The notes beneath the pieces are model-generated. The model had not been told where the DNA came from. It saw only the letters and a program-made list of their open reading frames with translations, and searched no databases. A stretch of 64,000 nucleotides of DNA. Source: CBDDBH01 sp965225625. GTDB taxonomy: Bacteria > Pseudomonadota > Gammaproteobacteria > JADZEE01. A program made the position numbers and the translations under genes. Below are positions 44,456 to 53,606 of the stretch, in pieces. The stretch is from NCBI GenBank assembly GCA_965225625.1, contig CBDDBH010000029.1:124001-188000 (forward strand). The letters run 5' to 3'. The first letter of the stretch is position 1; the number at the start of each line of letters is the position of its first letter.

Positions 44456-47071
44456 TTAAAGCGAACCGAGATCTATGAGTTCCGGGTGCCCAACTCCAAA
44501 ACCTTGCGCAAAATCCACGCCCATGGTGCGCACGGTTTCCAAGATATGCACATCCTCGACAAACTCCGCGACAGTCTGCTTGCCGAGAACATGGCCGATC
44601 TCGTTGATGGCCCGCACCATCTCCAGATCAACGTCATCGCCGTTGACATCACGGACGAAAGCGCCGTCAATTTTCAGGATATCGACCGGCAGCGACTTGA
44701 GATAGGCGAACGACGACAAACCACTGCCGAAATCGTCTAACGCGAACAGACAGCCCCGCTGCTTAAGTTTCGCCATGAATTGACTGGCCCGAGCAAGATT
44801 CGCGATCGCCGCCGTTTCGGTTACCTCGAAACAGATTTTTTCGGCCGGGACGGCGGTGGCAGCAAACTGGTCAAATACGAACTGCAGAAAATCATCATCA
44901 CCCATTGAATGCCCGGAAAGGTTGATACTGCAAAGGGCCAGATCCTGCAGGTGCTCCGGGTTTGCCGCCAGCCAGCGTAAAGCCGTCTTCACCACCCAAC
45001 GATCGGTTCGCACCGCTAAACCGTAACGTTCCGCGGCGGGGAGAAAGGCCCCGGGTACGACCAGCGTTCCGCTTTCTTCCATTCGCAACAACAATTCGTA
45101 ATGCAAGCCGATTGGTTCTCTGTTTAAAGGCACTATCGGCTGTGCGCACAAACGAAACCTATCTTCATCCAAAGCACCGTTGATTCGCCCGACCCAGCGC
45201 ATCTCTCCCTGGCGCTGTACTAACGCCGCATCATCTTCCAGATACACGTGGATCCGACCGCGACCTCGCTCCTTCGCCGCATAACAAGCGGCATCGGCCT
45301 GTTTTAGCAGTTCGGTCTTGTCACCGGAGGTGGGCGTCACCGGTACCAGGCCAATGCTGACGCCGATATTGAAGTTCTTGCCTTCCCAGACAAACTTCAT
45401 TTCGGTAACCGCATGCCGCAGCGCCTCGACTGCGCGGTGCGCCTGGTCTAGCGTGCAGTGCTCCAACAGGATCCCGAATTCGTCACCGCCCAGCCGCGCC
45501 AAAGTGTCGCGCTGTCTGACTTCGGCTTGCAATTGCGGCGCCAACTGTTTCAGCAATTCATCGCCGGCTATATGTCCGCAGGTGTCGTTGATTATCTTGA
45601 ACTGGTCCAGATCCAGATAGGCCAGTGCATGCGTCGTTCCGTCCTCACGTTGTTTTTCCAATATCCGGGACAGACGGCGCTCGAATTCCGCTCGGTTCAC
45701 CAAGCCGGTGAGGTCGTCGTGGTTCGCCTGATGTATGAGCTGTTCGGAGAGCTGCTTTGCTTCAGTCACGTTCTGGATTTGAGCAATCAAATTGCGAAAG
45801 CTACCCGCTTCATCTCGTACCGCACTGACATGCAGATCGACCCACAAATCCTCCTGCGTCTTGTTGACAAACTGCGTTCTAGTCGAATAGGTATCCTGCT
45901 CGCCCGCAATTAGTTTATCGAAGCAGTTCGCAGCTGCCTGGCGTTCATCGTCGTGGGTAATGTCCCACCACCCCATGTTCAATAATTCCGGTTCGGCGTA
46001 CCCCAACAGCTCACACATCGCCGTATTGACTTTCGTAAATTGGCCATCCAAACCGGCGAGAACCATAGGGATGGCGGCGTGATCGAACGCACCGCGAAAG
46101 CGCTCTTCGCTCTCCTGCAACGCCAATTCGCGAGACCTGCTATCGGTCACATCACGCGCTTCGATGATGATGTGAGTTGCCTGCTGGCGTTCATCGAGTA
46201 CCGGTTTCATTGACACATCCAGTATCCGCTGAGCACCAACGCAATCAACTAAACGTAGCTCATCGCGTACACTCAGGCCGCGCCCCACTTTGGAAACGCA
46301 ATCGCGCAGTTGCTGCTGAAGTTCTGCCGAGCTTTTTTTATCGTTGCCATCGCCGCGCAAAATTTCCCACAGCCATTGTCCGGTCGAGGGTCTTTCGATC
46401 CCGGTAAATGCTCTAGCGGTCTCGTTAATTTCCAGAACGGTGCCGTCCCTTTCCGCAAGCAAAAGCAGTTGAAACGTTTGCTCGAAAATGGCCCAGTAAC
46501 GGCGATCGGCATTCAGTCGCTGACGCATCAGGTGGCGCCGCTCGACATACTGGTGCAGCACCTGGTCGAGGTTCGATGGATCCAGGGGTTTTAGCAGGTA
46601 ATCGTCGGCGCCGGAGCGGACCGCGGCCGCGGCATAGTCGAGCGAACGATAGGCCGTCATTGCCACACACATGACCACGGGATCGCGCTGTTTCAGCTCT
46701 GCAATGAGATCAAGGCCACTCTCTTTATGCAACTTCACGTCGATCAGGGCAACGTGCGGTCTGAACTCGTGCATGATGTCCAGCGCGGTTGCCGCATCCG
46801 CCGCGGTTTTGACATCGTAATCCTGAAATAGCTCTAACACCCCTTTCAGTGAGCCCAATACATCGGGATCATCATCAACAATGAGGATCGGCACTCTTTT
46901 TTCGAAGCGCCGCGGTCGCATGGCGCTGGCGCTGCTTGCGCTACGCAACGCGCCCGCACGCATTTCGGCGCCGATCACGAATTTTTCTGATGAGCCGATC
47001 GGTTGAGTCCAGTTCAAGCTTTTGCCATGGTGATTCGCCGTCGAAACAATGTGCACGATATTGGTCCTCAT
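44456..47071 (-). CDS. REC-PAS-PAS-GGDEF-EAL signalling protein
   Basis: 871 residues. The receiver domain (about 60-180) has the acidic pair, phospho-acceptor Asp in ALIDVKL and the Lys in YLLKPLD. Two PAS domains follow (about 190-435). GGDEF is intact (ARLGGDEFGIL) with YLDLDQFKIIND. The EAL domain has ELL instead of EAL but keeps the metal Glu, FEVTET, DDFGSGLSSF, LKIDGAFV and the Lys/Glu of KQTVAEFVE, so it may still hydrolyse c-di-GMP. ATG 47071 has GGAG about 11 bases upstream; a GTG at 47080 is the alternative. It starts just after the seven-PAS kinase stop and should be its phosphorylation or signalling output. Confidence 0.88.
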   Translation of the reverse strand: MRTNIVHIVSTANHHGKSLNWTQPIGSSEKFVIGAEMRAGALRSASSASAMRPRRFEKRVPILIVDDDPDVLGSLKGVLELFQDYDVKTAADAATALDIMHEFRPHVALIDVKLHKESGLDLIAELKQRDPVVMCVAMTAYRSLDYAAAAVRSGADDYLLKPLDPSNLDQVLHQYVERRHLMRQRLNADRRYWAIFEQTFQLLLLAERDGTVLEINETARAFTGIERPSTGQWLWEILRGDGNDKKSSAELQQQLRDCVSKVGRGLSVRDELRLVDCVGAQRILDVSMKPVLDERQQATHIIIEARDVTDSRSRELALQESEERFRGAFDHAAIPMVLAGLDGQFTKVNTAMCELLGYAEPELLNMGWWDITHDDERQAAANCFDKLIAGEQDTYSTRTQFVNKTQEDLWVDLHVSAVRDEAGSFRNLIAQIQNVTEAKQLSEQLIHQANHDDLTGLVNRAEFERRLSRILEKQREDGTTHALAYLDLDQFKIINDTCGHIAGDELLKQLAPQLQAEVRQRDTLARLGGDEFGILLEHCTLDQAHRAVEALRHAVTEMKFVWEGKNFNIGVSIGLVPVTPTSGDKTELLKQADAACYAAKERGRGRIHVYLEDDAALVQRQGEMRWVGRINGALDEDRFRLCAQPIVPLNREPIGLHYELLLRMEESGTLVVPGAFLPAAERYGLAVRTDRWVVKTALRWLAANPEHLQDLALCSINLSGHSMGDDDFLQFVFDQFAATAVPAEKICFEVTETAAIANLARASQFMAKLKQRGCLFALDDFGSGLSSFAYLKSLPVDILKIDGAFVRDVNGDDVDLEMVRAINEIGHVLGKQTVAEFVEDVHILETVRTMGVDFAQGFGVGHPELIDLGSL

Positions 47072-49134
47072 GGTGTTCACATCTCCATTAAAAATTTAAC
47101 GTGTTGTCGCTGGTTTCCAGATTCGGTAATGACAGCGTCACCTGGGTGCCGGAACCGAGCTCGGTATGGATTTCTATTTCGCCGCCATGTTGTTCGAGAA
47201 TTTGTTTGACCGTGGGCAGACCCAGGCCGACGCCGAACGTTTTGCTGCTGCGTAACGGCTCGAAGGCCTCCGCGTGCATCTCAGGCGTCATACCGGGGCC
47301 GGTGTCGGCAATACAAATTTCGATTCGAGAGCCCTGCCTGCGCGTGCTGATTTCCATTTTGCTTGCTGTGGAATGCATTTCAGCGATTGCATCGCAGGCG
47401 TTGTCGTAAATGTTGATGATGGCGCGGCGCAGGCGATCCGGATCAAAACACACCGCGTGCCCGGCCAGTCCGCGCTTGCGTACGAGTTGGACGTCGGCGG
47501 GCAACACCAAATCGGCCAAAAGCTCATCCAACCAGTTGTCCAAATCCAGCGGACGTTTGTCGATATCGCTGATCCGCGTAAAATCCAACAGTTCGTCGAT
47601 GATGCGATCACACCTGACCACGTTGCGGTCCAGCCGATCGAAATTCTCTTGTATCTTGTCGTTGCGCGTTTCCACTTGTTTGTCGAGCAGATACAAGGAT
47701 GTGCGCATGGTGCTCAGTGGATTGCGCAGCTCATGGCTAACCGTGGCGGTAAGTTGCCCCAGGGTTGCCAATCGCGTGCTGCGCAGCAGCTCGGCTTGTG
47801 CTTTGGTCAGTTCCTGGGTGCGCTCGCGTACCCGGTTTTCCAGCTCCCGGTTGAGATCGCGCAGCTCCTGCTCGGCGGTAACACGCTCGGTAACGTCGTG
47901 AACGAGTGACATGACGGACACAACCTTGCCTGACTCGTCCATCAAACCTGAGTTGTACCACTCGGTGTGTACCACCCGACCATCTTTCGTGTAGTTGCGA
48001 TTCTCGTTGACGAAACTGACATATTCACCCGCCGCCAAACGGTTCATGCGATCGAAGGTACGCTCCTCATCATCCACGTGGACGAATTGCCAGTTCTCAG
48101 GGTGTTTATCGACGATTTCCTCGAGCCTCCAACCGAATAACTGATAGGCCTGTTCCGACCAGCCGCGCACGCGCCATTGGTCGTCCCATTCGACAACCGC
48201 GAGCGGTGTATTCTCGACGTGAAATCGCAGCCGCTGGTCGGCGCGCCTCAACTCGTCAGACGCACGCCGCATGGAGGTAATATCCGTAGCTATCCCACAG
48301 ATGCCGTACACCGCGCCCGTTTCGTCCGTGAGCGGCGACTTGGTGGTGACGAAATAAATGGTTTCCCCTTCCAACACCATCGTTTCTTCCGTTTCGGTTG
48401 TCTCGCCGGCCTCCAGCGTGCGTCGATCGGAATCGCGCATCATCTGCGCCGCCTCAGGCGAAAAAAGTTCATCCGCCGTTTTGCCCAGGATTTGTGATTC
48501 CTCGAGCCCCGTCAGCCGACAAAGCTTCGCGTTCGCAAGCGTAAAACGTCCGGCCAGATCCTCCATGAACACGCTAGCGTTCGTGTTGCGTAGAACAGAC
48601 TCGAGTTTGCTGCGGTTTTCATCGCGCGCTGCCTCGGCATTGACGCTGTCCGTGATGTCGTGTGCAAAACAGAGCATTGACGAGACCTTCCCCGATTCGT
48701 CGGACATGATCGAGGTATACCATTCGCAATGAAGTGTGCGGCCATCCTTGTGATAGTTCCGATTTCTGGTGATATCGCTGGTGAAGTCACCGGCACTGCA
48801 CTCGCGGATGCGCTGCTCAACGGCCGCAACATCATCTTCATGGATAAACCGCCACTGCGAGGGATGCTTGCCACGGACCTCGTCGGCCGTCCAGCCAAAT
48901 ATCTCTTGCGCGCGCAATGACCAACTGCGGACCCTGGCGCCTTCGTCGAATTCGACGAAGGCCAACGGAGTATGTTCAACGTGGTAGGTCAACCGAAGAA
49001 GGGCGTTACGGGTTTCTTCCTGAGCACGCAGCAGTGCGGAAACGTCGCGAGAAATTCCGAACAATCCGGTGATATTGCCGTTTGCGTCACGAACCGGGCC
49101 TTTTAACGGCTGCCACACGATGTCTGAACCTTTA

Positions 49135-50235
49135 CTCACTAGTCGATAAATAAGGCGACATCGATGGAACTTTCTGAGAGCGTACCGATCGGATCAGATA
49201 TGAAACTGGACGGCCGCACGCTTGACCATTCGACCTTGGAAGCTATTCGCTTGATGGCGATAGAGCGCGTTCGCGAAGGCGAGTCGCCGGCGACGGTGAT
49301 CGCATCGTTCGGGTTCAACCGGACGACCATCTACAAATGGATCAAAGCGGCGATGCAGCCGGGTGTCGGCATCAAGGCGTTGCGTTCGACGAAGGCTACG
49401 GGGCGGCCACGAACCCTGAGCGCGGCGCAAGAGCGACAGGTGTTCCGCTGGATCAATGGTCGTGACCCGCGACAGTATGGATTGGACTTCGGCTTGTGGA
49501 CGCGCGCGGTGGTCGTGGAGTTGGTGACGCAGAAATTCGGGGTGACGATAGGCGTCACGGCGGTCGGGGAGTTGTTGGCGAAACTGGGATTGACGCCGCA
49601 CAAGCCGCTGCAGCGAGCCTATCAGCGGGACCCCGAGGCGATTGAACGCTGGCAGCGTGAAACCTTCCCAGCCATCGCCCGTCAAGCGAAACAGCACGGT
49701 GGCGAGGTGTTTTTCTGGGATGAGTCTGGCTTGCGTGCTGATACGGTGCACGGTAAGACCTGGGGCGTGCGCGGCCAGACGCCGGTCGTGTACCGACCCG
49801 GACAGCGTCAATCGTTCAGTGCCGCCTCGGCGGTCAACGCCAACGGGGCGTTCTGGTTTTGCACCTATAGCGGCGCGCTCAAAGCCGATTTGTTGATCAC
49901 CTTGCTGCGCCAGCTCATGCGGGGCCGGCGCAAGCCGGTGCATCTCGTGCTCGACAGTCTGCCGGCGCACAAGACCGCGCGCGTGCGCGACTACGTCGCT
50001 TCGACGAATGGCCGGCTGAGCCTGCATTTTCTGCCCGGTTACGCGCCAGACCTGAACCCCGATGAATGGGTGTGGAGTCACGTCAAGCGCACTGGTGCGG
50101 CGCGACGGACGCTGCGGGCGGGCGAAACACTGCGCGAGAAGATCGAGGAGCAACTCACCCAACTCAAGCGTATGCCCCACCTTGTTCGATCATTCTTTCT
50201 TGCTCCATCTGTCGCCTATATTGGCGACTGCTGAG
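49135..50235 (+). mobile_element. IS630-family insertion sequence, copy 2, inside a kinase gene
   Basis: 1101 bp between TA duplications (49133-49134 and 50236-50237). Ends and length equal those of the other copies. Inserted antisense to the seven-PAS kinase gene in its fourth PAS domain. Removing the element plus one TA restores an exact in-frame junction, which proves both the boundaries and that insertion followed the kinase's existence. Confidence 0.95.
49164..50234 (+). CDS. IS630-family transposase (copy 2)
   Basis: 356 residues, intact DDE triad as in copy 1. Distinguishing residues are Met in KAAMQPG, Leu in DESGLRAD, and LLITLL for LFVTLL. These few changes among three copies point to recent transposition. 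Confidence 0.95.
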   Translation: MELSESVPIGSDMKLDGRTLDHSTLEAIRLMAIERVREGESPATVIASFGFNRTTIYKWIKAAMQPGVGIKALRSTKATGRPRTLSAAQERQVFRWINGRDPRQYGLDFGLWTRAVVVELVTQKFGVTIGVTAVGELLAKLGLTPHKPLQRAYQRDPEAIERWQRETFPAIARQAKQHGGEVFFWDESGLRADTVHGKTWGVRGQTPVVYRPGQRQSFSAASAVNANGAFWFCTYSGALKADLLITLLRQLMRGRRKPVHLVLDSLPAHKTARVRDYVASTNGRLSLHFLPGYAPDLNPDEWVWSHVKRTGAARRTLRAGETLREKIEEQLTQLKRMPHLVRSFFLAPSVAYIGDC

Positions 50236-51692
50236 TAAGTGGTGGTTCGTATGGGAGCAACCGAACCTCGCCTGCGTTTAAAACTTCGCGGTCTGCCGCC
50301 ACCAGGTGATCGGCGTAGTCGTGCGGAAACAGCTCATGATCGGTGCGCCCGATGAGTTGCTCAGCGGTGCGATTTATTATCCGCGCAGCGGCCGAGTTGG
50401 CCAAGGTGTAGCGGCCTTCCAGATCCTTGACGTAGATTGCGTCTGTGACGCCTTCGGTGAGCGCGGTGAGCAGGGCGTGTTCGTGCTCCAGGTGATTTTC
50501 GGCCTCCTTGCGCTCGGAGATGTCGATTACCTGGGCGAATATCTCCACGTTCCGTCCGTTGCCATCGCGTATCGCACTCGCATAAACCCAGATCCAGATC
50601 GTTTTACCGGATTTATGTATGTAACGTTTTTCCCTTATGAATTGCTGCGTCTCACCACGCACAAGCGGAGCTAATACCAACCTGTCGTCCGCAATATCAT
50701 CAGGGTGTGTGAGATCCTGCAAAGCGAGAGCAAATAATTCCTCCTCGCTATAACCCACCAATTCACAATAAGCGGAGTTGACCCGTGCGTACGTGCCCGT
50801 CGTACCGTCTACGATCGCCGACGGTACCGCTGTCTGGTCGAAAGCACTACGGAATCGCTCCTCGCTTTCACGCAGGCGGGCCTCAACTTCCATCTTCTCG
50901 GTAACGTTGCGGGCGATGCCATAAAGCCCAGTGATCCGGTTCTCAGAATCACGAATGGGTCCTTTTAGTGTTTCCCAAATCTCGTCGCCGTCATCAGTCG
51001 GAATCGTATAGGTGAATTCTGTCTTTTTGCCTGCCAGCGCCTTGTTGTCGCTTTCGTCCATTTGTGCGGCGATCGTCATCGGAAAAAAATCGGCGTTTGT
51101 CGAACCGATCACCCGTCCCGGTGGCGCCCCTATCAATCGTGCGGCGGCTGAATTCTCAAAGACAAACCGGCCTTGCGTGTCTTTCAAGAAAATCGCATCT
51201 GCGCTATTTTCCGAGATGGCGGTCAGAACCTCCTGCTGGTCCTGCAGGTGTTTTAACGTCAGCCCCGCATCTGTAACACCCTGAATTTGAAACAGGTATT
51301 TGTTCCCCCTCCCTCCTCGGCTCGAAGAAGCGACACGGATACGATGCCGGCAACTATGTTTCCTGTGCTGGTTAAGAATCGTTGCTCGATCGGCTCTGAT
51401 CCAGAGTTGGCGACGCGGCGGTCGAATTCATCAAAGTTCTCAATGAAATCATCGGGATGAACAACAGAAGTGACGTTCAGTCCCGTGAGTTCTGATTCCT
51501 CATAATCCAGCAGCGCGCATAACGCCGCGTTTACTCTGTGTAGCTTGCCGTTGTGGTCGGCGATTGCGCTGGCAATGGCTGAGTTACCGAACAGGGCCAG
51601 GAACGAAGTCTCCAGGTCAAGTGTGGCAGGCAGCGCCGACGCTGCACGCGTGGCATCGCCCGAGTGTTTCTTAGCGCGTATTTTGCGATCGC

Positions 51693-52439
51693 TCATGAAA
51701 TCGTGTTTCCCGGAGACTGGAACCATCCATAACTGGGGAGCAGATCGATGGTGTTGAACAGGACTTCCGGCGAGAACGGCTTGAACAGGCACATAGTGTT
51801 TTCAAACGAGCGAAAAACATCGCGATACGGTAGGTTTTTTTGAGTTGTAGAGATCAGCACGGTGGGAATGCGCCGACCTTGTTCGAGGGTGTGCAGATAG
51901 CAATCGAGCGCGTACAGAACGGGTTGTCTCAAATCGAGAATGAGCACATCCGCCTTGCCGGATTTCAATTGTTGCTGAACGTCCTGCCGGCGGTATATAA
52001 CCGCCGGCGTGTGCCCTTCTCGGCCTAAGTAGCGCGCCAGGCTTTCGGCGAACCGAGGCTCGTCCTGGACCATCAAGACGATGCCTCCGTCCTTGATGTT
52101 CGCCAGACGTAGCGGCACATCGTTCATCGCATGGCGCGAGTCCAGGACTTCGACCGGCCCGCCGGTAATCACCTCCGAGATCATCTGCGGCAAGCGGTAG
52201 CCGGACATCATGATCGTCCGGCAGCTGGAATGCTCGCGCAGGATCCGGCGAAACACCTGCATCCCGCTGATCCCAGGCAGCTTCAGATCCAGCAGCGCGA
52301 TATCGAAACTGTCAGCGCCCAGAGCATCCAGCGCATCCTCACCCGTGCTTACGCACGAAGCATCGTGGCCTACCCCCTGCAACAAATCGGCGATGCTTTG
52401 TGCAAGATCGACGTTGTCGTCCACAACTAAAATTTTCAT
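51693..52439 (-). CDS. Double-receiver response regulator
   Basis: 248 residues consisting of two REC domains and no output domain. REC1 has Asp7/Asp8 and phospho-acceptor Asp51 (ALLDLKLPG), but where the conserved Lys should be the sequence reads VLDSRHAMN, so it may be atypical. REC2 has Asp126, Asp169 (LILDLRQPV) and Lys220 (CLFKPFSPE). Encoded directly before the seven-PAS kinase with an ATGA overlap, so the two form a signalling pair or phosphorelay. Leader B lies upstream. The frame is open further upstream (ATG at 52487), but MKILVVDDN is the normal receiver start. Confidence 0.85.
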   Translation of the reverse strand: MKILVVDDNVDLAQSIADLLQGVGHDASCVSTGEDALDALGADSFDIALLDLKLPGISGMQVFRRILREHSSCRTIMMSGYRLPQMISEVITGGPVEVLDSRHAMNDVPLRLANIKDGGIVLMVQDEPRFAESLARYLGREGHTPAVIYRRQDVQQQLKSGKADVLILDLRQPVLYALDCYLHTLEQGRRIPTVLISTTQKNLPYRDVFRSFENTMCLFKPFSPEVLFNTIDLLPSYGWFQSPGNTIS

Positions 52440-52494
52440 ACCGCGTCTGCGTGTTCTCTTTCGATCCGCTTGTACATGCTTGGTCATGCCCCAC

Positions 52495-52544
52495 AAAAAA
52501 AGGCCCAAGCGTCCACAACCGTTGAGGTCGTGGACGCTTGGGCC
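52495..52544 (-). terminator. Intrinsic terminator in leader B
   Basis: A 15-bp perfect stem (52502-52516 with 52530-52544) plus a short inner ACC/GGT helix is followed on the minus strand by seven T residues. It lies between the leader core and the regulator start. Confidence 0.88.
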
Positions 52545-52596
52545 TTCGGCTGATAGCACTAAATGCTACCCGTCAAGGTCGCTTCGGGGCGGAAGC
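52495..52596 (-). ncRNA. Leader element B: conserved structured 5' leader, candidate riboswitch/attenuator
   Basis: Same architecture as leaders A and C: first hairpin GCTTC/GAAGC (52581-52596), block GACCTTGACGGG, second hairpin GGTAGCA/TGCTATC (52552-52570), CAGCCGAAGGC and terminator. The second stem carries T-A/A-T where A and C have C-G/A-T and so supports base pairing. The gene it precedes (double-receiver regulator) is not homologous to the kinases behind A and C over its length, so the shared leader is not explained by one gene duplication. Distance to the start codon is 55 nt. Confidence 0.7.
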
Positions 52597-52683
52597 ATAA
52601 ACCATCTTCACGGGATTTTCCACGTCCCGGATCGTAGCGGCCGATGAAGTTAAAACTTAAGCTCGATAGACGGCGGCTTGGCG
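52597..52683. other. Intergenic region upstream of leader B
   Basis: Should contain the promoter of the double-receiver/kinase operon. A TACGAT hexamer is present on the minus strand around 52630 without a good -35 partner. It also holds the 3' end region of the tandem-cupin gene. Confidence 0.3.
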
Positions 52684-53355
52684 TCAGCGGGGCAGATGAC
52701 CCTCTTTGACGTACAGGATGCAGCCATCGTCGGTCCAGGGTTGATGGACGCTACCGGCCGGTGAGCGGATCCAATCGCCGCTTTGGTAACGCCCAAATTC
52801 GTCCTCGATGGTGCCCTGGAGCACGAGCATCTCGTTGCCGCCCGGATGCTCGTGACTCGGAATATGTGTACCTGCCGCCAATCGCGTGAGGTGGATCTGC
52901 TCGCAGTAGGCGGGATCGGAATACAAATCGATCACATGTCGCCCGGGATCACCCTCAGCCACCCATGGAACCTCAGCGGAATCGACCCGCACATGTGCGC
53001 GCTCCGTTCCCGGACACTGGCGAAGTTTCACAAACAAGATGCATCCTTCATCGGAATAGGGGGCGTGGCGGAAACCTTGGGGATTGAGCACGAAACAGCC
53101 TTTTGGATAATGGCCGTGCTCATCTGAAAACGTGCCCTCGAGCACCAGGATCTCTTCTCCATCCGGATGATCATGGGCGGAGAATGTGCTGCGCGGCTGA
53201 TAACGAACCACCGAGGTTACCCGGCCTGACTCCGGCAATCCTATAAGGTCCAGACGTTTGCGAAACACCGATGCGCTTGGACTGGTTTGCCATTGCATCT
53301 GCGCGGTTCGCATGACAACGCGGCTACTCAGATCTTCGTTTAGTTGGTCGTTCAT
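52684..53355 (-). CDS. Tandem-cupin protein (ChrR-like)
   Basis: 223 residues with two cupin modules. The first has FSAHDHPDGEEILVLEG and GFRHAPYS; the second has IPSHEHPGGNEMLVLQG and GSVHQPWT. Both keep the two-His, Glu, His metal set (HxHPxGxE...H). This resembles the ChrR cupin lobes of anti-sigma or oxidative-stress sensors, but no zinc-binding anti-sigma N terminus is present. It sits between leaders B and C, divergent from the intact membrane kinase. Confidence 0.82.
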   Translation of the reverse strand: MNDQLNEDLSSRVVMRTAQMQWQTSPSASVFRKRLDLIGLPESGRVTSVVRYQPRSTFSAHDHPDGEEILVLEGTFSDEHGHYPKGCFVLNPQGFRHAPYSDEGCILFVKLRQCPGTERAHVRVDSAEVPWVAEGDPGRHVIDLYSDPAYCEQIHLTRLAAGTHIPSHEHPGGNEMLVLQGTIEDEFGRYQSGDWIRSPAGSVHQPWTDDGCILYVKEGHLPR

Positions 53356-53427
53356 CGCCCTAATTTGCCGATTTGTTTTCGACGGCCAGATTGTAGCACC
53401 GCCAGTTTTGCTGGTTTATCACCAAGC

Positions 53428-53457
53428 TTGAAAAGGGCCTCGCCAACGCGCTACACT
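53428..53457 (+). promoter_or_regulatory. Sigma70-like promoter for leader C
   Basis: TTGAAA (53428-53433) and TACACT (53452-53457) are separated by 18 bases. Transcription would begin near 53464, about ten bases before the first leader hairpin. Confidence 0.6.
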
Positions 53458-53472
53458 GCACAATCCGGTTGG

Positions 53473-53574
53473 AGCGCTTATCGCGCTTGACCTTGGCGGG
53501 CAGCATTTCAGGGCTGTCAGTTGAAGGCACAATCGCGGGCAACCTACACAGGTTGTCGGCGTTGTGCCTTTTTT
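53473..53574 (+). ncRNA. Leader element C: conserved structured 5' leader, candidate riboswitch/attenuator
   Basis: First hairpin AGCGC/GCGCT (53473-53487), block GACCTTGGCGGG, second hairpin GGCAGC/GCTGTC (53499-53518), CAGTTGAAGGC and terminator. A and B have CAGCC where C has CAGTT. It sits 32 nt before the intact 1162-residue kinase and directly behind a good promoter, so the whole leader is transcribed. Confidence 0.7.
53526..53574 (+). terminator. Intrinsic terminator in leader C
   Basis: The outer helix GGCACAA/TTGTGCC (53526-53532 with 53562-53568) and an inner helix closing with AACCT/AGGTT are separated by an internal loop; six T residues follow (53569-53574). It is weaker than the terminators of A and B because of the internal loop. 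Confidence 0.8.
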
Positions 53575-53606
53575 ATTGGGCTTTTGGAGCCTGGGACTAA
53601 ATAGGT

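Larger units (their letters stand above)
47088..51696 (-). pseudogene. Seven-PAS sensor histidine kinase, split by IS copy 2 and a poly-G frameshift
   Basis: Removing the 1101-bp IS and one TA rejoins EPPL with KGSDIVWQPL in frame within PAS4. A run of five G (51305-51309 on the complement) must be six to join PAS1 (SLLRAEE) to KYLFQIQGVTDAG. The restored 1168-residue protein has no membrane helix; it has seven PAS domains, then HisKA (TVSHELRNPLSTM) and HATPase (NIYDNACDAI, DTGPGM, GLGLPT). Its ATG overlaps the stop of the double-receiver gene (ATGA). As sequenced, the three open parts are 51696-51259, about 51187-50216 (with PAS2-4) and 49139-47088 (PAS5-7 plus kinase core), the last possibly still translatable. 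Confidence 0.9.

Noticed and set aside
53473..53574. Known c-di-GMP-I (GEMM) riboswitch
   Set aside because: The GEMM core sequence blocks are not present; the shared block here is different, although the downstream genes are in related signalling pathways.
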